The notes: a model not told the origin generated them from the sequence alone. DNA of 64,000 bases from JAAFHB01 sp942493325 (GCA_942493325.1 OW818689.1:6200001-6264000), one strand, 5' to 3'. Shown: positions 44,479 to 54,242, numbered from the stretch's first letter. A program made the numbers and translations.

Positions 44479-45405
44479 TTATATTCCATTAGAAATGAGC
44501 AGATCCATCACCCCTTCCTTTAATGCGTAATGCGTATGCAACAGCTTCCGGATTGATAATTTCCGGAGGATGAAATTAGTAAAAACCGACGCAATCACTA
44601 CCATTTCGACACGCATTTTATCCATTCCCTGCATTTTACTCCTGGTTTCGTGGTCCGATTTAATTAGCTGCTCGTGGATCAGGCTGTAATCTGCCAGCGG
44701 AAGTTCTGTCACTCCCCTGATTTTAAGATCTGGTATTGCTTTTTCGTGAATATCCATAAAGGTATCGAATGCGCCGGAGCAACCGATTAAGGTATGAGGC
44801 TGATGAATTTTGCATGCACTCCATAACTCGTTGAGATGATCATCAAACCATTGTTCGTATTCCAGAATTTCTGCCTGAGTAACGGGATCAGACAGGCGGA
44901 TGGTTTCCAAAGCACGCGCAATGCCAATGTTAAAGCTTTTTTTCCAAAGGATCGTATTGTCATTTGCCAGGATAAACTCAATACTTCCGCCTCCGATATC
45001 GAGAATCAGGTATTTCCCTATCTGGTCGGGTAAGGATAATCGCACCCCTTTGAAAATTAATTCGGCTTCGAGTTCACCATCAATAATATCAATCTCCCAG
45101 CCCAGTAAATGCTTTACTTTCTCAAGAAATTCGGCCCGGTTGGCAGCGCCTCTCAAAGCTGAAGTGCCTACAACTTTAACTTTCTTCACCTCATAATCAC
45201 TGATGGTTCTGGAATGAGATTGCAGTGCACTTATTCCTCTTTCGATCGCCTCCGGAAGTAATATTTCTTTGTGAATTCCACCACGACCCAGTTTGACCGG
45301 CAATTTCCGGTCGTACAGCGTTTCAAATGTTCTGTCAGGTAAGATGTTGGCGATTAGTAAATTACAGGTGTTTGTGCCAATATCAATCACGGCATACCGG
45401 CTCAT
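44479..45405 (-). CDS. Ppx/GppA-family phosphatase
   Basis: A 308-residue ASKHA-fold protein. It has the phosphate loops IDIGTNTCNLLIA (about 6-18), ILDIGGGSIEFILAND (about 132-147) and an adenosine-type loop near IGCSGAF. Family members hydrolyse polyphosphate or pppGpp. This short form, lacking the C-terminal HD-like domain, is common in Bacteroidota. Its ATG overlaps the stop of the Doc-type toxin gene by 4 bases, which implies translational coupling. Confidence 0.9.
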   Translation of the reverse strand: MSRYAVIDIGTNTCNLLIANILPDRTFETLYDRKLPVKLGRGGIHKEILLPEAIERGISALQSHSRTISDYEVKKVKVVGTSALRGAANRAEFLEKVKHLLGWEIDIIDGELEAELIFKGVRLSLPDQIGKYLILDIGGGSIEFILANDNTILWKKSFNIGIARALETIRLSDPVTQAEILEYEQWFDDHLNELWSACKIHQPHTLIGCSGAFDTFMDIHEKAIPDLKIRGVTELPLADYSLIHEQLIKSDHETRSKMQGMDKMRVEMVVIASVFTNFILRKLSIRKLLHTHYALKEGVMDLLISNGI

Positions 45406-45776
45406 GGTCGAAGTTTATTGTTTATCCAATCAACAATTTCGGAGTAGTGATAATCTCCTCTGGCAATCATTATGACGAAATCATATTTTTCATCTTGTGA
45501 AGCAGTAAAATTTAATCCGTAATCCATTAATAACAACCTCATTAAGACATATCCAACGCGTTTGTTGCCATCTAGGAAAGGGTGATTTATCAGAATGCTC
45601 TCAATCAAGGCTGCAGCTTTGCAAATTGGAGAAGAATATAAATCTTTTTGGTCAAATGTCTGAAATGGTCTGGATAATGCAGATTCCCATAATGAATAAT
45701 CCCGGACACCTTGGATACCTCCAAATTTATCAATTATTACCTCATGTATTCGAATAGCATCATGAATATCAATCAT
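45402..45776 (-). CDS. Doc-type Fic-domain toxin
   Basis: A 124-residue Fic/Doc protein. The active-site motif HPFLDGNKRVGYVLM (about 60-74) is the H-x-F-x-(D/N)-G-N-K-R form of death-on-curing toxins, which phosphorylate or modify a translation factor (EF-Tu in P1 Doc). Length fits Doc. It overlaps its upstream partner by 4 bases and ppx by 4 bases, so all three are probably translated together. Confidence 0.9.
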   Translation of the reverse strand: MIDIHDAIRIHEVIIDKFGGIQGVRDYSLWESALSRPFQTFDQKDLYSSPICKAAALIESILINHPFLDGNKRVGYVLMRLLLMDYGLNFTASQDEKYDFVIMIARGDYHYSEIVDWINNKLRP

Positions 45777-45961
45777 AGGGCCAATCGTTGCAATAATTCT
45801 TTATCTTCACGAAGTATTAAAGCTAAGTGTTTGGATAAATTAATCTTATCGTTTGGCGTTTCCTGAATTTGTTTGAGATAATCCAGAATATCAACAAGAA
45901 CTGAATCGGGCACTGAATCAATAGCTTTGTGAATTTCAAGTTTTAAATCTGTTGTTTTCAT
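45773..45961 (-). CDS. putative antitoxin of the Doc pair
   Basis: A 62-residue acidic protein starting MKTTDLKLEIHKAIDSVPDS. A further in-frame ATG at 45979 overlaps the -7-like TAAATTTG (minus, 45977-45984), so 45961 is preferred. The pattern LEIHKAIDSVPDSVLVDILDYLKQI resembles DUF2281-type antitoxins. The tail (LREDKELLQRLAL) may fold on binding the toxin. It is directly upstream of the toxin and overlaps it, as in type II modules. Confidence 0.75.
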   Translation of the reverse strand: MKTTDLKLEIHKAIDSVPDSVLVDILDYLKQIQETPNDKINLSKHLALILREDKELLQRLAL

Positions 45962-46015
45962 AATCAAATCTTTGAACAAATTTAGTCAATTTGTTTCAAT
46001 GTGTTTCTTTACAAA

Positions 46016-47353
46016 CTACGATTTGTACATCAGCCACTTTCCGATCTCTTTCCATGAAGGTTTTTTGCCGTACATCAGGATGCCTGTGCGGTAAACTTTA
46101 CCAGCTACCCAGACCATTCCGATGAAAGTTGCAACCAGAAGAGACATGGAAAGTGCAAGCTGCCATGGTGGTACACCAAAGGGTATCCGTGCCATCATCA
46201 CCACAGGGGATGTAAACGGTATCATGCTGAACCAGAATGCGATAGGTCCTTCCGGACTCTTAATGGCACCCATCAATACTACGATCGAAAGGATGATCGG
46301 CAGGGTGATCGGTAACATAAACTGCTGTGCATCTTCAGGGGCATCAACCGCAGAGCCAACGGCCGCAAACATCGAACTGTAAAGCAGGTAACCGCCAATA
46401 AAAAAGAAGATAAAGCAACCGATAATCAACGGGAAATTAATGGTGTCGACCATCGAAAAGATTTCCTGCATTTTGTCCATTTGTGGCGCAGCTGCCTGTT
46501 GTACAGAATTCTGATTCTGCGACATGATATTTCCGATTTGCTCAGATTGTTTAGCTCCCGGGTAAAAGCTGCGGGTGCCCGAGAGAATTGTAATACCTAA
46601 AATTACCCAAATGGCGAACTGAGTCAGTCCGACAAAGGCGATTCCGATTATTTTCCCCATCATCAGCTGAAATGGTCGTACGCTCGAGATGATTACTTCA
46701 ACAATACGGCTTTGCTTCTCTTCCATTACTCCGTGCATTACCATAGTGCCATAAATAAAAATGAACATATAGATCATAAATCCAAAAAGATAACCGAGTA
46801 CCATCCCTATCTCAGTCGAGCTTTTCTTCGCTTCACCGCTTTCCCCCAATTTTATCGTGTCGATATTGATGTGGGTCCGCGTTGCTGCGATTCGTTTTTC
46901 CAGGTCAGGAATTGCAGTCTGTCGCACGACCTCAGCCATCTTGTCTTTTTCGATCACGCTTCGGATTTTATCCTTGATCTGTGATTTGAGGTCGAACGGA
47001 ATATTACTTCCGGAGATGACCTGTACCGTGTTGGTGGTTAAGAAATTGGGGGCTACAACCAGGAGTGCATAATAATCCGAGCTCATGACTTTGTCCTTTA
47101 TTTTCAGGTATTCCTCCTCCGGGATAAACTTAAATTGAGTGAATTCAGTGTTTTCCAGTCTACCCAGGAATACCGCAGAACCGTCATACACGGCAATGGT
47201 CCGGATTTGTTCATCGTCCATAGTGGCAAAATAGGCAGGAAGGATCATCATTGCCGACATCAGCACCGGCATGAGCAGTGTAAGGATAATAAACGATTTT
47301 TTCTGAACACGCGTTATATATTCTCTTCGGATAATGAGTGCTATTTTATGCAT
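46016..47353 (-). CDS. ABC-2-type exporter permease
   Basis: A 445-residue permease of the NatB-like ABC-2 family. One N-terminal helix (about 22-45) is followed by a large extracytoplasmic domain (about 50-180), then five to six helices (about 185-210, 240-260, 305-330, 345-365, 372-392, 400-420). The ATP-binding subunit gene is 11 bases upstream. Such pairs export sodium, drugs or peptides; substrate is unknown. Confidence 0.9.
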   Translation of the reverse strand: MHKIALIIRREYITRVQKKSFIILTLLMPVLMSAMMILPAYFATMDDEQIRTIAVYDGSAVFLGRLENTEFTQFKFIPEEEYLKIKDKVMSSDYYALLVVAPNFLTTNTVQVISGSNIPFDLKSQIKDKIRSVIEKDKMAEVVRQTAIPDLEKRIAATRTHINIDTIKLGESGEAKKSSTEIGMVLGYLFGFMIYMFIFIYGTMVMHGVMEEKQSRIVEVIISSVRPFQLMMGKIIGIAFVGLTQFAIWVILGITILSGTRSFYPGAKQSEQIGNIMSQNQNSVQQAAAPQMDKMQEIFSMVDTINFPLIIGCFIFFFIGGYLLYSSMFAAVGSAVDAPEDAQQFMLPITLPIILSIVVLMGAIKSPEGPIAFWFSMIPFTSPVVMMARIPFGVPPWQLALSMSLLVATFIGMVWVAGKVYRTGILMYGKKPSWKEIGKWLMYKS

Positions 47354-47364
47354 GGCCTTATTTT

Positions 47365-48282
47365 TTAGACGTTTTGTTTGACAACTTTAATAAATACTTC
47401 GTTCATGCTCGAGATGACCTCGTTGAAGGAGATGATTTCGACATGGTCTACCAGGTCTTTTATCAATTCTTTCGAACTGCTTCCGGCAAGATACTGGATG
47501 CTTAACCTGTTCGAATGGCCGTTGGATTTGTTGCTCAGAATATTGTATTTTCTGAAAATATTCTGATTCAGAATATCGGGCTCACCACGATAAGCAATAT
47601 CATATATGTTTGATTTGTATTTTTCCCTGATCGCCTGGGTTGGGCCATCGAGAATTTTTTTTGACTTGTCAATCAATGCAATATGATCGCAAAGCTGCTC
47701 GACTGATTCCATGTTATGGGTCGAGAAAATGATCGTTGCCCCCTCTTTTTTCATCTGAAGGATTTCGCGGGTAATGACATCGGTGTTAATGGGATCGAAT
47801 CCGCTGAACGGTTCATCAAAAATAAGGAGTCGTGGTTTGTGAAGAACCGTGCAGATAAATTGAACTTTCTGCTGCATTCCCTTTGAAAGTTCCATCACTT
47901 TTTTATCCCACCACGAAATAATTTCAAATTTTTCGAACCAGATTTTGAGTTCTTTCATCGCATCCCGTCGTGACAAACCCTTCAATTGGCCGAGGTAAAG
48001 AGCCTGCTCTCCGACTTTCATCTTTTTGTACAAACCTCTTTCTTCAGGAAGGTAACCGATCTGATAAATATCATCCTGCTTCATAGGTCGGCCATTTAAC
48101 CATACTGAACCACTGTCGGGTGCAGTTATCTGGTTAATAATCCGTATAAGGGTTGTTTTCCCGGCTCCGTTTGGTCCGAGCAATCCGAAAATGGTCCCTT
48201 CATCGACCGAAATCGAAACATTTGTCAATGCCTGATGATTGGAATAGGTCTTTGAAACTTCTTTTGCAGAAAATAATTCCAT
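47365..48282 (-). CDS. ABC transporter ATP-binding protein
   Basis: A 305-residue ATPase of the NatA/DrrA type. Walker A is GPNGAGKTTL (about 36-45), the signature is LSKGMQQKVQF (about 134-144), Walker B is RLLIFDEPFSGFDP and the switch His is in STHNM. The last 90 residues form the accessory domain typical of ABC-2 exporters. It is 20 bases downstream of the second CPBP protease gene. Confidence 0.95.
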   Translation of the reverse strand: MELFSAKEVSKTYSNHQALTNVSISVDEGTIFGLLGPNGAGKTTLIRIINQITAPDSGSVWLNGRPMKQDDIYQIGYLPEERGLYKKMKVGEQALYLGQLKGLSRRDAMKELKIWFEKFEIISWWDKKVMELSKGMQQKVQFICTVLHKPRLLIFDEPFSGFDPINTDVITREILQMKKEGATIIFSTHNMESVEQLCDHIALIDKSKKILDGPTQAIREKYKSNIYDIAYRGEPDILNQNIFRKYNILSNKSNGHSNRLSIQYLAGSSSKELIKDLVDHVEIISFNEVISSMNEVFIKVVKQNV

Positions 48283-48302
48283 AGTTGCTAATGGTTAAAT
48301 GT

Positions 48303-49292
48303 TCATTCTTCTGTGTATTCATCATATTCATCCTCAATATAATCCGAAATATCACCTTCCTTAGTAACGGGTTTATCGATTTTTGCCAGTAAAAAATTCC
48401 ATTCGGGCCAATTTAATTTTTGGCGTGCAAAAAAGATAAACACTACTGTAAGGATGACCAGCGAAACCAGGTCAGTCATGGGGTTGAAATCTGTAATCCG
48501 GTAAAGAGCAGGAGTTTGCAACGAGCTTGAATCCTGTGTAAAGAAGACAGATAAGAATATATTATTGATCGCGTGGACGCCCCATGCCAGTTCGAGACCT
48601 TCATCCATGAGGGCACATATCCCGAAGATTATCCCGAACCAAATGTATTGGGGCATCATTATTGCCGCCCCGTACTCTTTGATTTCGGGATTCATGAAAT
48701 GAAGCGACCCGAAAAGTATCGCAGTAATGATTAGTGCTACCCATCTGTATTTGAAAATTTTGGCAAACCCCTGCATCAGGTATCCCCTGAAAATTAACTC
48801 TTCGAACCCGGCCTGCAATGGAAGAAGCAATACTGATACGGCGGCAAGTGTTAATAATGTCGCGGGATTAAATTCAAATTCAACAGTCTGAAGTCCTGTC
48901 AATACGGCAAAACCTTCATAAATAATCATCAAAATCAACCAGACTAAGGCCCCCCAGAAAAATCTTTTCCACCTGAAGGAGGAATAGCCTGTAATTATCG
49001 TAAGTACGGAACGTTCGTGAATGGGTTTCAACAGCAGCAGTAACGTGATCATCCCCAGAATAAACGGAATAAGCATTAATACCAATCCTGTAATGGGCGA
49101 TATATCGTAAGCTGTAAGGTCTAAAAGATTTTCGGGATTAGGCTCAAGATCAGGATTGTCTGACATTTTTAAAAAGATCATTATTCCGAGAGGTATGCCA
49201 CCAACGAATTGGGTGATAATAACCAGGATTACAAGCATTGCAATCCATCTGCCAATATCACTTTTACCTTCGTAAACTTTCTCTAAAAACAT
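48303..49292 (-). CDS. CPBP-family intramembrane metalloprotease (second copy)
   Basis: A 329-residue membrane protein with about eight helices. Motifs are EELIFRGYLMQGF (about 165-177), FGSLHFMNPE (about 195-204) and WGVHAINNIFLS (about 236-247). The acidic tail (DYIEDEYDEYTEE) is cytoplasmic. Its place directly before an ABC-2 exporter is reminiscent of self-immunity or peptide-export loci, but no precursor peptide gene is seen nearby. Confidence 0.9.
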   Translation of the reverse strand: MFLEKVYEGKSDIGRWIAMLVILVIITQFVGGIPLGIMIFLKMSDNPDLEPNPENLLDLTAYDISPITGLVLMLIPFILGMITLLLLLKPIHERSVLTIITGYSSFRWKRFFWGALVWLILMIIYEGFAVLTGLQTVEFEFNPATLLTLAAVSVLLLPLQAGFEELIFRGYLMQGFAKIFKYRWVALIITAILFGSLHFMNPEIKEYGAAIMMPQYIWFGIIFGICALMDEGLELAWGVHAINNIFLSVFFTQDSSSLQTPALYRITDFNPMTDLVSLVILTVVFIFFARQKLNWPEWNFLLAKIDKPVTKEGDISDYIEDEYDEYTEE

Positions 49293-49362
49293 TAAGATTG
49301 ATTTTTTTAATATGTCACGAAATTGGGTAAAAAATTACATAAAAACGTGGGAAACTATTTTT

Positions 49363-49497
49363 TTAATTTGTAGTGATATCAAACCCCATATACGGAGGGG
49401 TGAGGTGCTTCAGATTTTCAGGTGACGCAATAAAATCCCAGACCTCCTCAATGGTTGAAGGGAGTTTTATCGTGTTAATTAAGGTATAAACAGGCAT
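49363..49497 (-). pseudogene. remnant of an SRPBCC-family gene
   Basis: A 44-codon frame, MPVYTLINTIKLPSTIEEVW followed by DFIASPENLKHLTPPYMGFD, matches the N-terminus of SRPBCC (polyketide cyclase/START) proteins of about 150 residues, then meets a stop and no further homology. Such a gene is often found beside TspO and SDR genes in Bacteroidota, and TspO is the next gene here. It is therefore probably a truncated gene, though a real micro-protein cannot be ruled out. Confidence 0.6.
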
Positions 49498-49558
49498 AAC
49501 TTTTTTGTAGCTTCAGTATTTCAAAACAAATACCTGATATTCAAAATAAATGATTTTG

Positions 49559-50035
49559 TCAGTTCAGATGCCAGATTGCTGCATTGAGAATAGTTGCAAA
49601 GGAGACCCAGAGTAAGTATGGGATTTGAAGCCAGGCAGCTGTTTTACTGATTCTGGCGAAAAGAATAATCATTGCCACGATGCTCAGCCAGATCAGTACG
49701 ATCTCAAACAGGGCCCAGCCTGGCAGATTAAATCCGAAAAACAAAAAACTCCACGCAAAATTGAGAACAAGTTGTACGGAAAAGATTATCAGTGCATTGG
49801 TTCGATTCTGTCCTGCCGGAGATTTCCAGATGATAAACAACGATATGCCCATCAAAAGGTAAAGGAACGTCCACACGGGACCGAAAATGTAGCCGGGAGG
49901 ATTAAATGATGGTTTGTTCAAAGTTATATACCAGTCGTTAACGCCTGATGCCGTCGCAAATCCCGCGATTCCTCCGATGGCAATCGGAATAAGAATGCAA
50001 ATGATGAGTGCAGAAAAATTCTTGATCGTGCTCAT
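49559..50035 (-). CDS. TspO/MBR-family protein
   Basis: A 158-residue membrane protein with five helices. It is Trp-rich, with the diagnostic NDWYITLNKPSFNPPGYIFG (about 33-52), PVWTFLYLLMGIS and LQLVLNFAWSFLFFG-like segment. TspO binds porphyrins and responds to light or stress. It is 24 bases after the SDR stop and follows the remnant SRPBCC frame. Confidence 0.93.
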   Translation of the reverse strand: MSTIKNFSALIICILIPIAIGGIAGFATASGVNDWYITLNKPSFNPPGYIFGPVWTFLYLLMGISLFIIWKSPAGQNRTNALIIFSVQLVLNFAWSFLFFGFNLPGWALFEIVLIWLSIVAMIILFARISKTAAWLQIPYLLWVSFATILNAAIWHLN

Positions 50036-50059
50036 TTTTTTATGAATAACGATTAGGAT

Positions 50060-51487
50060 TCAATTTGTCGCAATCCGGTTTATCATCCCTTTAAAGATGA
50101 AAGCATGAAATGGTAAAACCGCGCACCAGTATAGGCGGCCCCAGACTCCCAGTGGTCTGAAAGTTGCTGTCTGGATCAGTTCGTCATTTTCGGTTATTTT
50201 AAATTCGAGCCAAGCTGAACCCGGAAGTTTCATTTCGGCATACAGGAGAAGTCTTTTCTCTTCCTTACTTGCCACGAGGACACGCCAGAAGTCCAGGGTT
50301 TCGCCTGCTGATATTTCAGTTGGATTTTTCCGACCGCGCCTTAAACCAACACCTCCGGTAACCTTGTCGAGTGTACCCCGGAGTCTCCACAACCAGTTGC
50401 CGTAGAACCATCCGTTTTTCCCGCCTATGGACAAGATATTTCGCAGGACACGGTCGCTGTTTTTTATTTTTATTTGTCGTCTGTCGATAAAGCAGCCATT
50501 TACCGGTACCTGAATATTTTTTAATATTCCGCTGTTAAGCGTCGAACTCGTGAGGGCATCTTTCCAGCTCGATACTACCTGGTTTTGTTCGATTTTCCCG
50601 AAAGCCAGCTTAATGGCTTTGTCATAACTAATCAGGTCAATTCCACCAATCAGGTCATTCAATTGGTTTTCCTGACAGACGATTTCCATTTTCATACTTT
50701 CGACCAGGTGGCTTGCCAGTGAATAGGAGGTGGATGTTATGAAATAGAGCCAATAGGATGATAACCGGGGGGTCATTACGGGGACAATCCAGATTGTTCG
50801 TCTTAATTTTCTTACTTTCGCGAAACGGAGCAGCATTTCCTTATAGGTTAAAATTTCGGGACCCCCGATATCATAACTGTTGTTAAAGGTTAATTCGTTA
50901 TCCAGAACACCTGTCAGGTATTCGATCACATTTCGGATCGCGATTGGCTGGGATCGTGTGTTAAGCCACCGGGGTGCAATCAAAACCGGTAGTTTCTCAA
51001 CCAGGTCGCGGATAATCTCAAAGGAGGCGCTTCCCGAACCGATAATTATGCCTGCTTTCAGCGTAGTAAGATGATATTTGTCTGATTTCAGGATATGTTC
51101 AACATTTTGTCTGGAATGAAGGTGTTCCGAAAGTTGTTCATTATTGGTAATTCCGCTTAGGTAGATGACTTGTTTTGCGTGGGTTTGTTCGATGCGGGAC
51201 TTGAAATTCCGGGCTGACTGATCTTCCATTTTGGCAAAATCGCCAATATTGGTCGACATCGAGTGAATTAAATAATAGGCAACATCGATATCATCGGGTA
51301 TCAGATCAAGGGTAGATCCGATCAGAAAATTAACTTCCAGTACAATTAAATTTGTGGAGTCGTACCGGCTATAATCAAACCTTGATTTATCCCGTACACA
51401 GCACAACACAGTGTGTCCATTCTGTAAGAGAACCGGTAATAGCCGTTGGGCAATATAACCCGTTGCTCCGGTAAGGAGAATCTTCAT
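50060..51487 (-). CDS. SDR-type oxidoreductase with DUF2867 domain
   Basis: A 475-residue protein. An atypical SDR domain (about 1-290) has the loop LLTGATGYIAQRLLPVLL and YYLIHSM in the beta-4 region. A DUF2867 domain (about 310-475) has GGKNGWFYGNWLWRLRGTLDKVTGG and LDFWRVLVASKEEKRLLLYAEMKLPG. The two-domain form is common in Bacteroidota and is typically linked to TspO and SRPBCC genes. Substrate is unknown. Confidence 0.9.
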   Translation of the reverse strand: MKILLTGATGYIAQRLLPVLLQNGHTVLCCVRDKSRFDYSRYDSTNLIVLEVNFLIGSTLDLIPDDIDVAYYLIHSMSTNIGDFAKMEDQSARNFKSRIEQTHAKQVIYLSGITNNEQLSEHLHSRQNVEHILKSDKYHLTTLKAGIIIGSGSASFEIIRDLVEKLPVLIAPRWLNTRSQPIAIRNVIEYLTGVLDNELTFNNSYDIGGPEILTYKEMLLRFAKVRKLRRTIWIVPVMTPRLSSYWLYFITSTSYSLASHLVESMKMEIVCQENQLNDLIGGIDLISYDKAIKLAFGKIEQNQVVSSWKDALTSSTLNSGILKNIQVPVNGCFIDRRQIKIKNSDRVLRNILSIGGKNGWFYGNWLWRLRGTLDKVTGGVGLRRGRKNPTEISAGETLDFWRVLVASKEEKRLLLYAEMKLPGSAWLEFKITENDELIQTATFRPLGVWGRLYWCAVLPFHAFIFKGMINRIATN

Positions 51488-51598
51488 TTCGATGTCTTTA
51501 ATTTACAACATGCAGCACGTTTTTTTGTTTTGATCCTTTTCATTCCGGGAAGGTGATTGATTGTATAAATCGATCTTAAGCTAAATCCGGAGTGCCTT

Positions 51599-53725
51599 TT
51601 AATTAACTGAGCTGATTTCAAATAGTTCACCACCATACAGATCATGAATAGTTACTTTAATTCCATTATTCTTTAGTTCGTCACCTGTTTTGCTCGCGAT
51701 AACTTTTCCCTCAATGTTTTTAACCTGGTAATTTTTGCCCGGGTTGAGGTAATTGATGGTGATCATCCTGCTGGTGTCTAATGCCCCGTGCCGGAATACC
51801 CCGATGATCCCTCCGGTTTTGAGATCGGTATTGATACGCTGGAAACCGTCCCATCTGCCTTGCTGTGGTTCACCTAATCCATTTAAATCCTGGCGATAAC
51901 TCATAAAGTCGTATGCCGATTGCATCAATTGCAGCCAATCGGCATAGGTGCGGTATTTTTTCAGATCGGCCGGTGATAGTTTCCGGGGATCGCCCAGCAT
52001 AATGGGCAATGCACCCGCCAGTGATTTAATGTGTGTTTCCCAGCCTTTGTCGTCCATCCGGGGGTTGCCGATTACCAAGGCAGTAGCTGACATCGCCGGT
52101 GAACGCCACCAGGCCATATTCCGTATTCTCAGGTCAGTTTTTTCGTTGGGTTCATAATAATTTGAAAGCCAGTTGCCTTCGGCGTGTTTGAGCATGGCAT
52201 AATCGATTAGCTGCAGCCCGCCCATGGCTTCAAAAGTGCAATCGATAAAAAGGTTAGGCTTTGCCTGGTGCAGCTCATCAAAAAGCACCCACATTTGCTC
52301 GTAATTTGCAAACAACGATTCGGGGTGATCCTTATGACCTGCATGCGAGCTGGCATAACATCCTGATTTTTCATGATCAAAAACATAGGCACTGGTAACA
52401 ACAGCAAAATCCAATTTCATGTATTCCAAACCGTAATCCAAAGCCAGTCTGAGCAATATATCTTTAATGTAATCCTTCCATCCCGTTGAATAGCAAGCCG
52501 AGCGGATTTCATTACTTTCCCCCTCAATATGCAGATTGGCAAAATTTCCCTTTTTATCCTTTACAAACCACTCAGGATGCTGGCTGTAAACTTTACTCGC
52601 TGAGGAGGCACTTCCAACACTCACCCACAAGCCCGGCTTCATCCCCAAAGATTTTATATAATCGAAAACAGGTTTTAGTCCATTAGGAAATTTTGTTTTA
52701 TCGATACCCCAGTCGCCATAATTATCCTGCCAGCCATCATCAATCACAAATTCCTTCATCCCGGCATCCGCGGCAGCTTTGGCAAGTTCCATGACCAGTT
52801 TCTCGTTGATATTTTTCCCAAATGGATGCCACGTATTATATACAAAAGTTGGCTTTTCTTTTAATTCTGAAAGCCTGATGCCCATATGCTTCCGGATAAA
52901 ATCAGGAACAGCCGTATTCAGAATTTGCTCCGGATCCTTCTGATTGTTATAAACCATTGTAAAAACCTGGGGAGTTTCGAATAATTCACCTGCCTCAATC
53001 CATTTACGGAAGGGGAATCGGGCATCTTTGTGGGTCAGACCGCTGCAAATCTCCGGAGCATCCCGGAATACAGAGGTATGTTTCATCACACCTGAAGCTT
53101 CATTGCCAATCACTATACCTGCTTCCCAGTCCATGTTGTGCACGATTACCAGGGCATCCTGCATATTGCCTTCGTAGGGTCCGATCGAGCGCCGTCGTCC
53201 ATAGTCACTGTAAATCGAGCTGAATGTGGTTGCATAATAACCCGTTACATTAAATTTTTCAACATCAACCGATTCCAGTGAAAGAGTTTCACCGGTTAGA
53301 TTTTTAACAACCAGACTTTTCCGGATCACGGGCAGATCGGGGTACATCAGGTATTTCAATGTAATTTCTATTTTTTTATCCTGGCTGATTAACGTAATGG
53401 CAGCGCCATCGCCTTTTAGCCGATCGGTGATTTGCCTTACATCAACCAGACTCCAGTTGCTTTTTCCGGAATACGAAATCCCGTTCGCCTCAAACTGAAA
53501 ATCGGTGTTTGCAGGCTGAAAATACCTAAAATCTCCCTCAACAGGTTTGTACGAAGTTGTGATTAAATTTCCGTTTTCGCCCGGTAGGCTGATCGTGCGC
53601 TGAACTACGCCATTATTAAGTATTAATTCAGTTTTAGTCCATTTCGCAAACTGCGCTGCAGTCACTTCACCGGAAACGAGCGAAAAAATTAATAAAACGC
53701 AAAACGGAATAGTTGATTGTTTCAT
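51599..53725 (-). CDS. secreted GH36-type alpha-galactosidase-like enzyme
   Basis: About 708 residues. A signal peptide follows ATG 53725 (MKQSTIPFCVLLIF); an in-frame ATG at 53758 lies inside the upstream gene. An N-terminal beta-sandwich (about 30-310) precedes the TIM barrel with FVIDDGWQ (about 368), YMKLDFAVV with the likely nucleophile Asp, and FIDCTFEAMGG; a C-terminal beta domain follows. GH36 and related clan GH-D enzymes release alpha-galactose. The motif around the acid/base is less standard, so another alpha-glycoside is possible. Confidence 0.88.
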   Translation of the reverse strand: MKQSTIPFCVLLIFSLVSGEVTAAQFAKWTKTELILNNGVVQRTISLPGENGNLITTSYKPVEGDFRYFQPANTDFQFEANGISYSGKSNWSLVDVRQITDRLKGDGAAITLISQDKKIEITLKYLMYPDLPVIRKSLVVKNLTGETLSLESVDVEKFNVTGYYATTFSSIYSDYGRRRSIGPYEGNMQDALVIVHNMDWEAGIVIGNEASGVMKHTSVFRDAPEICSGLTHKDARFPFRKWIEAGELFETPQVFTMVYNNQKDPEQILNTAVPDFIRKHMGIRLSELKEKPTFVYNTWHPFGKNINEKLVMELAKAAADAGMKEFVIDDGWQDNYGDWGIDKTKFPNGLKPVFDYIKSLGMKPGLWVSVGSASSASKVYSQHPEWFVKDKKGNFANLHIEGESNEIRSACYSTGWKDYIKDILLRLALDYGLEYMKLDFAVVTSAYVFDHEKSGCYASSHAGHKDHPESLFANYEQMWVLFDELHQAKPNLFIDCTFEAMGGLQLIDYAMLKHAEGNWLSNYYEPNEKTDLRIRNMAWWRSPAMSATALVIGNPRMDDKGWETHIKSLAGALPIMLGDPRKLSPADLKKYRTYADWLQLMQSAYDFMSYRQDLNGLGEPQQGRWDGFQRINTDLKTGGIIGVFRHGALDTSRMITINYLNPGKNYQVKNIEGKVIASKTGDELKNNGIKVTIHDLYGGELFEISSVN

Positions 53726-53738
53726 TTTTTTTTGATTG

Positions 53739-54224
53739 TTACCTTCCTGCCTTGGCATGAATCTGCGTGATTTCGAGTTTTAAAATTTCCATACTCCTAT
53801 ACGCTTCATCCGATTTTTGGTGCATTCGTTTAATCATCTCCGGATTGGTTTCGAGATGGTTCAACAAGATATTCATCCCATATTTCTTTTCTTCAAGCGT
53901 AGTGACAACACTCATGTTTCCCCAAAAAACGGCAGTTCTGTATACGTGTTCACATTCATTGGTGACATATCCTCCGTCTTCAATGATCGTTGCACAGACA
54001 TCGGGATTGGATCGGATAAAGTCGAGTTTCAGTCCATGCGATGAACAATGAAAGTACAGGGTGTTTTTCTCCGGATCGTATCCATAACTCAGCGTCACAA
54101 TATAGGGTTCGTTATCGCGACACATTGCAATTACTGAATATTTACCGTTCGTTAAAATCTCATGGATATCTTCAACAGAAGTGAGTTCACGGTTCGGCCT
54201 GTTTTTTAAATGATAGTTTTGCAT
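53739..54224 (-). CDS. PPOX-family flavin-binding protein (NimA-like)
   Basis: A 161-residue split-barrel protein. It reads YSVIAMCRDNEPYIVTLSYGYDPEKNTLYFHCSSHGLKLDFIRSNPD, which is the core of the pyridoxamine-oxidase-like family with NimA-like members. It probably binds FMN or F420-type cofactor, or haem. It lies between the Gfo/Idh gene (18 bases) and the GH36 gene (13 bases), so it is in the operon although no obvious sugar role is known. Confidence 0.85.
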   Translation of the reverse strand: MQNYHLKNRPNRELTSVEDIHEILTNGKYSVIAMCRDNEPYIVTLSYGYDPEKNTLYFHCSSHGLKLDFIRSNPDVCATIIEDGGYVTNECEHVYRTAVFWGNMSVVTTLEEKKYGMNILLNHLETNPEMIKRMHQKSDEAYRSMEILKLEITQIHAKAGR

Positions 54225-54242
54225 TTATTATTTTTCCCTGTG

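Noticed and set aside
53726..53758. Upstream in-frame start for the GH36 gene
   Set aside because: It lies within the coding end of the PPOX gene and would place 11 polar residues before a clear signal peptide.
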